Origin: an uncultured beta proteobacterium
GTDB taxonomy: Bacteria; Pseudomonadota; Gammaproteobacteria; Burkholderiales; Rhodocyclaceae
Assembly (NCBI GenBank): GCA_903930395.1
Contig: CAIYYE010000142.1
Coordinates: forward strand, 1-7,996
DNA length: 7,996 bases
Direction of reading: 5' to 3'
The position numbers were made by a program, and so were the translations under genes. The first letter of the stretch is position 1, and each line of letters starts with the position of its first letter. This document shows, one piece after another, positions 5,037 to 7,996 of this stretch. The notes below the pieces were generated by a model that made no database searches, had not been told where the DNA came from, and was given only the letters and a program-made list of their open reading frames with translations.

Positions 5037-7108
5037 AATCTCGAATGTGGCGTCACCAGTGGGCGCCAGCCGCGCTGGCCCTGGCCTTGCTCCTGGCTGC
5101 CGGTGTCTGGGCTATCGTTAACTATGCGGCCAGCGAGAAGGAGCGCGATCTTCGTGCCTGGGAAACGCTGCTCGGTGTGGTCGCCGAAACGCGGGCGCAA
5201 AGCCTCAATCAGTGGATAGATACGCAGTATGCGGTGGTCAGGGAGCTGGCCGAAAATGCGTCCTTGCGTTTTTATCTCTCGCAGTTGCTCGTTGCCCCGG
5301 ATGCCGAGACCGTGGATGCCCAGGCGGCACAGTTCGCGTATCTGCGCAATCTGCTTGAAACGACCGCCGAGAAAAGCGGCTTTTCCCTGGCCAGCCAGAA
5401 AACCAAGGTTCAGGCCAACGTCGCGGCTGCCGCCGACTCGGGAATCGTCATCGTCGATGCTGCCGGCAAGACCATTGTGGCGACTGCAGGCTTCCAGAAA
5501 GATGATGCCTTGAAGGCGACCCTGCTCCGGGCCATGGAAACGGGCAAGCCCGCGCTGCAGGATATTTATGAAAATGCGGGCGGCGAGGTGGTGCTGGGCT
5601 TTGCCATTCCGGTGTTTTCTGTTCAGTCCAACGAACCCGGTCAGCGTCCGATTGCTGCCATTGCGGGGGTCAAGCGGGCTCGCGACGAGTTGTTCCCCTT
5701 GCTGTTGCGCAAGGGCTCGGTGACGAGCGCGGACGAAACCTTGTTGATCCGGCGCGAGGGTGATGCCATCGCCTTCCTTTCTCCGCTGGCGGACGGTACC
5801 GCACCCTTGCGCAAGCAGGTCTCGCTCACGGCGCCGAATCAGGTGGAGGTTGAGGCGCTGAACAGGCCGGGAAATTTTGCGATGAATCTCGATTACGCCG
5901 GCCGCGAGGTTTTGACGGTGAGTCGAAGTTTTCGCCAGACGCCCTGGATTCTGGTCCAGAAAATTGACGCCGTGGAGGCCCTCAAGGAATCACGGGATCA
6001 TCAGCGCTTTCTCCTGATCTCACTGACTTTTGCCGTTCTGGTGATCGCGGCAGGCTTGATTGCCGCCTGGCGGCATGGTGCCAGCGTCAAGGAGCGACTG
6101 GTCTCTGACGAGCTGCGCAGCAAGTCGCAGCAGTTGGCCGAGCAGTCGGCGTTGCTGCTCAGTGTCATGGATGGCACACCGGACCTCATCTTCACCGTTG
6201 AGCATGAGCGCCTGAAATTCTGCAACAAGGCCTTCGGTTCTCTCGTCAATGAGTCACCGGATGAACTGCGCGGCAAGACGCTATCCAGTGTCATCGGTCC
6301 CGCCGTGGCCCATCGCATCGATGAACTCGTGCTTGAAAGCCTGAACTCGTCGCAAGTCGTGTCACGCATGGTGGATCTGGATATTGCCAGTGCCGTCAGC
6401 CAGAATTATTTTTCTGCTGTGCCCATCCCGTCAGCGGAGGGTTCGGGGCTGGTCCTTTGTCTGGCGCGCGACATGACGCTCGAGCAGAATGCTCAGAAAA
6501 AGCGCCAGGCCTTGATGCAGCAACTGGTCGGGGTGCTCACCTGCATCGTCGATTCGCATGATCCCTTCTGTACCGAGCACTCGATGCGGACAGCCCTGGT
6601 CGCCGGGGCTATCGCCCGTGAACTGGGACTCGGTGATGCCTCGGCCGAAACCCTCGATATGGCGGCGAAACTGGCCAATGTTGGCAAAATGTTCCTGCCC
6701 AGGGATTTGCTGACCAAGCCGGAAATGCTGACGCCGGAAGAACAGAAGACCATGCAGTCCCATGTCCAGCACTCGGTGGCCGTACTCAAGGCAATCGAGT
6801 TCGAAGGGCCGGTCATCGACGTCATTGCCCAGAAGAGCGAGCATCTGGATGGCAGTGGTTATCCCGCCGGCTTGAAGGAGTCCGATCTGTTGATTGAAAG
6901 CCGGATACTGGCCGTGGCCAATGCCTTCGTCGCCATGGTCAGCGCGCGCGCCTACCGCGCCGGGGTGCCGCTGGAGCAGACACTCGACAAGTTGTTGAGC
7001 GAGACCGGCACAAAATACGACCGCCATGTGGTCGCGGCCTTGTTCCACGTTGCAGAAAACCGGCCGGAATGGATCAGATGGTCATCACCCTCGGTCGACG
7101 CCTTGTGA
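5033..7108 (+). CDS. Membrane sensor with Cache-like periplasmic region, PAS and degenerate HD-GYP domain
   Basis: This 691-residue inner-membrane signalling protein has TM1 at about 11-31, a periplasmic sensor region at 32-325 that looks like a double Cache domain, TM2 at 326-345, a PAS domain at about 373-483 and an HD-GYP domain at about 497-677. Canonical HD-GYP proteins hydrolyse c-di-GMP using a bound metal cluster. Here the fold and the DGSGYP motif (606-611) remain, as do His516 and His577. The HD pair is replaced by Ala548-Asn549 (LANVGK), the HH pair by Lys601-Ser602 (QKSEHLDGSGYP), and the later Asp ligand by Asn630 (VANAF). Catalysis is therefore unlikely; binding of c-di-GMP or a partner is more plausible, as for the YN-GYP variants known in Xanthomonas. 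The ATG at 5033 is chosen over an upstream TTG because it has AGGA at 5019-5022 and begins MKSRMWRHQW directly before TM1. It lies downstream of lapG on the same strand, probably in one operon. Confidence 0.88.
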   Translation: MKSRMWRHQWAPAALALALLLAAGVWAIVNYAASEKERDLRAWETLLGVVAETRAQSLNQWIDTQYAVVRELAENASLRFYLSQLLVAPDAETVDAQAAQFAYLRNLLETTAEKSGFSLASQKTKVQANVAAAADSGIVIVDAAGKTIVATAGFQKDDALKATLLRAMETGKPALQDIYENAGGEVVLGFAIPVFSVQSNEPGQRPIAAIAGVKRARDELFPLLLRKGSVTSADETLLIRREGDAIAFLSPLADGTAPLRKQVSLTAPNQVEVEALNRPGNFAMNLDYAGREVLTVSRSFRQTPWILVQKIDAVEALKESRDHQRFLLISLTFAVLVIAAGLIAAWRHGASVKERLVSDELRSKSQQLAEQSALLLSVMDGTPDLIFTVEHERLKFCNKAFGSLVNESPDELRGKTLSSVIGPAVAHRIDELVLESLNSSQVVSRMVDLDIASAVSQNYFSAVPIPSAEGSGLVLCLARDMTLEQNAQKKRQALMQQLVGVLTCIVDSHDPFCTEHSMRTALVAGAIARELGLGDASAETLDMAAKLANVGKMFLPRDLLTKPEMLTPEEQKTMQSHVQHSVAVLKAIEFEGPVIDVIAQKSEHLDGSGYPAGLKESDLLIESRILAVANAFVAMVSARAYRAGVPLEQTLDKLLSETGTKYDRHVVAALFHVAENRPEWIRWSSPSVDAL

Positions 7109-7133
7109 CCTGAGACGCGGCTCTCCGCAAACC

Positions 7134-7158
7134 GGATGGCCGGACTGGCCGGCCATCC
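7134..7158. terminator. Hairpin between convergent genes, possible bidirectional terminator
   Basis: GGATGGCCGG (7134-7143) and CCGGCCATCC (7149-7158) form a perfect 10-bp GC-rich stem with a 5-nt loop in the 60-bp gap between two convergent stop codons. Neither strand has a T-tract, so it would be a weak or factor-assisted terminator for both genes. Confidence 0.5.
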
Positions 7159-7168
7159 CCAGTGCCGC

Positions 7169-7996
7169 TCAGTGCCGGCTCTGGATTTCCTCGATGTAGC
7201 CGAGCATGCCGGTCTGGATGTTGCCGGCGTTGCCTTCGTCGGTGTCGATGTGCATGGCCAGGCGATAGCCCGGATTCACGCGGACGACGACGTCGCCGAA
7301 GATGAGCTGGCGCTCGCCTTCGATGCGGACGCGGACGACGTACTTGTCGCGGACATGGAAGCGCATGGCGTCTTCCGGCGTCATGTGGATGTGGCGCTGG
7401 GCGCAGATCACGCCGCGTTCGATGACCGAAGTGCCGTAGGGGCCTTCGAGCGTCATGCCGGGGGTGCCGGCAAGGTCGCCGGACTCGCGGATAGGCGGCT
7501 GGATGCCGACCTTGAACTGCTCGGTCATGGCGATTTCGACCTGGGTTTCCTTGCGTGTCGGGCCGAGCACGCGGACATTGGCGATGCGACCCTTGGGACC
7601 GACCAGATGGACCTTTTCGGCGCAGGCGAACTGGCCGGGCTGCGACAGTTCGTGTTCCGGCGTCAGCTGGTGGCCGGGGCCGAACAGCTTTTCGACATCG
7701 GCTTGCGAGAGATGCACGTGGTGGGCCGAGATTTCCACCGGGATCGGCGCGTCTTCGGCCTTGGCAGCGAGGAGCAGGGCGTTGCGTTCGATCGAGCGCA
7801 GGGTTTCCCAGGCGACCAGACGCTCATCGTCGTTGGCGACGACAAGGATGGTGACCGGGGAATCGTCGGCTGAAATGACGGCAAACTGGTCGATGTTGCT
7901 CAGGTTGCGGTTCTTTTCCTCGTCGAGCTTGATGCCCATGTAGCCGAGGCCCTGACAGGCCAGGCTGCGCACCGTGGCGCTGGTTTCACCGACATC
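7169..7996 (-). CDS. pduL: Acetate/propionate kinase-PduL phosphotransacylase fusion (partial, N-terminus outside window)
   Basis: The visible 275 residues start inside an acetate kinase: DVGETSATVRSLACQGLG, then MGIKLDEEKN and ISADDSPVTILVVANDDE, a normal AckA C-terminus. They continue without a stop through a short linker (about 75-84) into a complete PduL-type phosphate propanoyltransferase. PduL converts acyl-CoA plus phosphate to acyl-phosphate, and the kinase makes ATP from acyl-phosphate, so the fusion would carry out both steps of acetate or propionate interconversion. PduL metal-site residues are present: His93 and His95 (AHHVHLS), Glu127 (CAEK), His202 and His204 (QRHIHMTPEDA) and His249 (MHIDTDEGNAG). 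The GDLAGTPGMTLEGP stretch is also typical. No N-terminal encapsulation peptide is possible on the fused PduL, so it is not a microcompartment form. It is convergent with the HD-GYP gene and unrelated to it in function. Confidence 0.9.
   Translation of the reverse strand, partial: DVGETSATVRSLACQGLGYMGIKLDEEKNRNLSNIDQFAVISADDSPVTILVVANDDERLVAWETLRSIERNALLLAAKAEDAPIPVEISAHHVHLSQADVEKLFGPGHQLTPEHELSQPGQFACAEKVHLVGPKGRIANVRVLGPTRKETQVEIAMTEQFKVGIQPPIRESGDLAGTPGMTLEGPYGTSVIERGVICAQRHIHMTPEDAMRFHVRDKYVVRVRIEGERQLIFGDVVVRVNPGYRLAMHIDTDEGNAGNIQTGMLGYIEEIQSRH

Noticed and set aside
6431..7048. Minus-strand open frame of 205 codons opposite the HD-GYP domain
   Set aside because: Antisense shadow of a recognised domain; His/Gln-rich product without family features.
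7160..7177. Direct repeat CAGTGCCG, 10 bp apart, at the end of the PduL gene
   Set aside because: Too short and partly coding; no other copies and no sign of an attachment site.
7136..7873. Plus-strand open frame of 245 codons opposite the PduL fusion
   Set aside because: Product is a low-complexity Asp/Ala/Gly-rich shadow of the strongly supported PduL gene on the other strand.

Overview
The window looks like chromosome of a moderately GC-rich Gram-negative bacterium, most likely a betaproteobacterium of the Rhodocyclales (Dechloromonas/Azonexus-like). This is inferred from codon use, outer-membrane protein types and an acetate kinase-PduL fusion, not from a marker gene. I saw no RNA genes, insertion sequences, CRISPR arrays or prophage genes.

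Layout. (1) 1-848, minus: an exported Ntn-hydrolase of the choloylglycine hydrolase/penicillin V acylase family, cut by the left edge. (2) 1050-2489, minus: an exported protein ending in a TbpB/hemophilin-like small beta-barrel, followed by a strong terminator. (3) 2695-3984, minus: an outer-membrane protein with N-terminal TPR-like helices and a C-terminal barrel of the Slam (DUF560) type, with its own terminator. Genes 3 and 2 look like a type XI secretion translocator and its soluble cargo. (4) 4219-4863, plus, divergent from Slam: a LapG-type periplasmic transglutaminase-like cysteine protease. (5) 4860-5036, plus: a possible 58-codon ORF overlapping the genes on both sides by ATGA. (6) 5033-7108, plus: a two-helix membrane sensor with a Cache-like periplasmic region, a PAS domain and a degenerate HD-GYP domain. 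(7) 7169-7996, minus, convergent: the C-terminal part of an acetate kinase-PduL fusion, cut by the right edge.

How the genes may work together. The most interesting part is 1050-7108. LapG proteases normally cut a surface adhesin near its N-terminus and are controlled by LapD, an inner-membrane protein with degenerate GGDEF/EAL domains that reports c-di-GMP to the periplasm. Here no LapA-like adhesin and no LapD is visible. The protease is followed by a protein with LapD-like topology whose cytoplasmic output is an HD-GYP domain that has lost most of its metal ligands. Upstream and divergent is the Slam/cargo pair, and the cargo has a PAAG sequence near its mature N-terminus that resembles the LapG cleavage motif. 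The working hypothesis is a c-di-GMP-responsive protease circuit acting on a type XI secreted protein. The family assignments are fairly firm; the functional link is inference.

The flanking genes (CGH-family hydrolase; acetate/propionate metabolism) appear to be ordinary neighbours.
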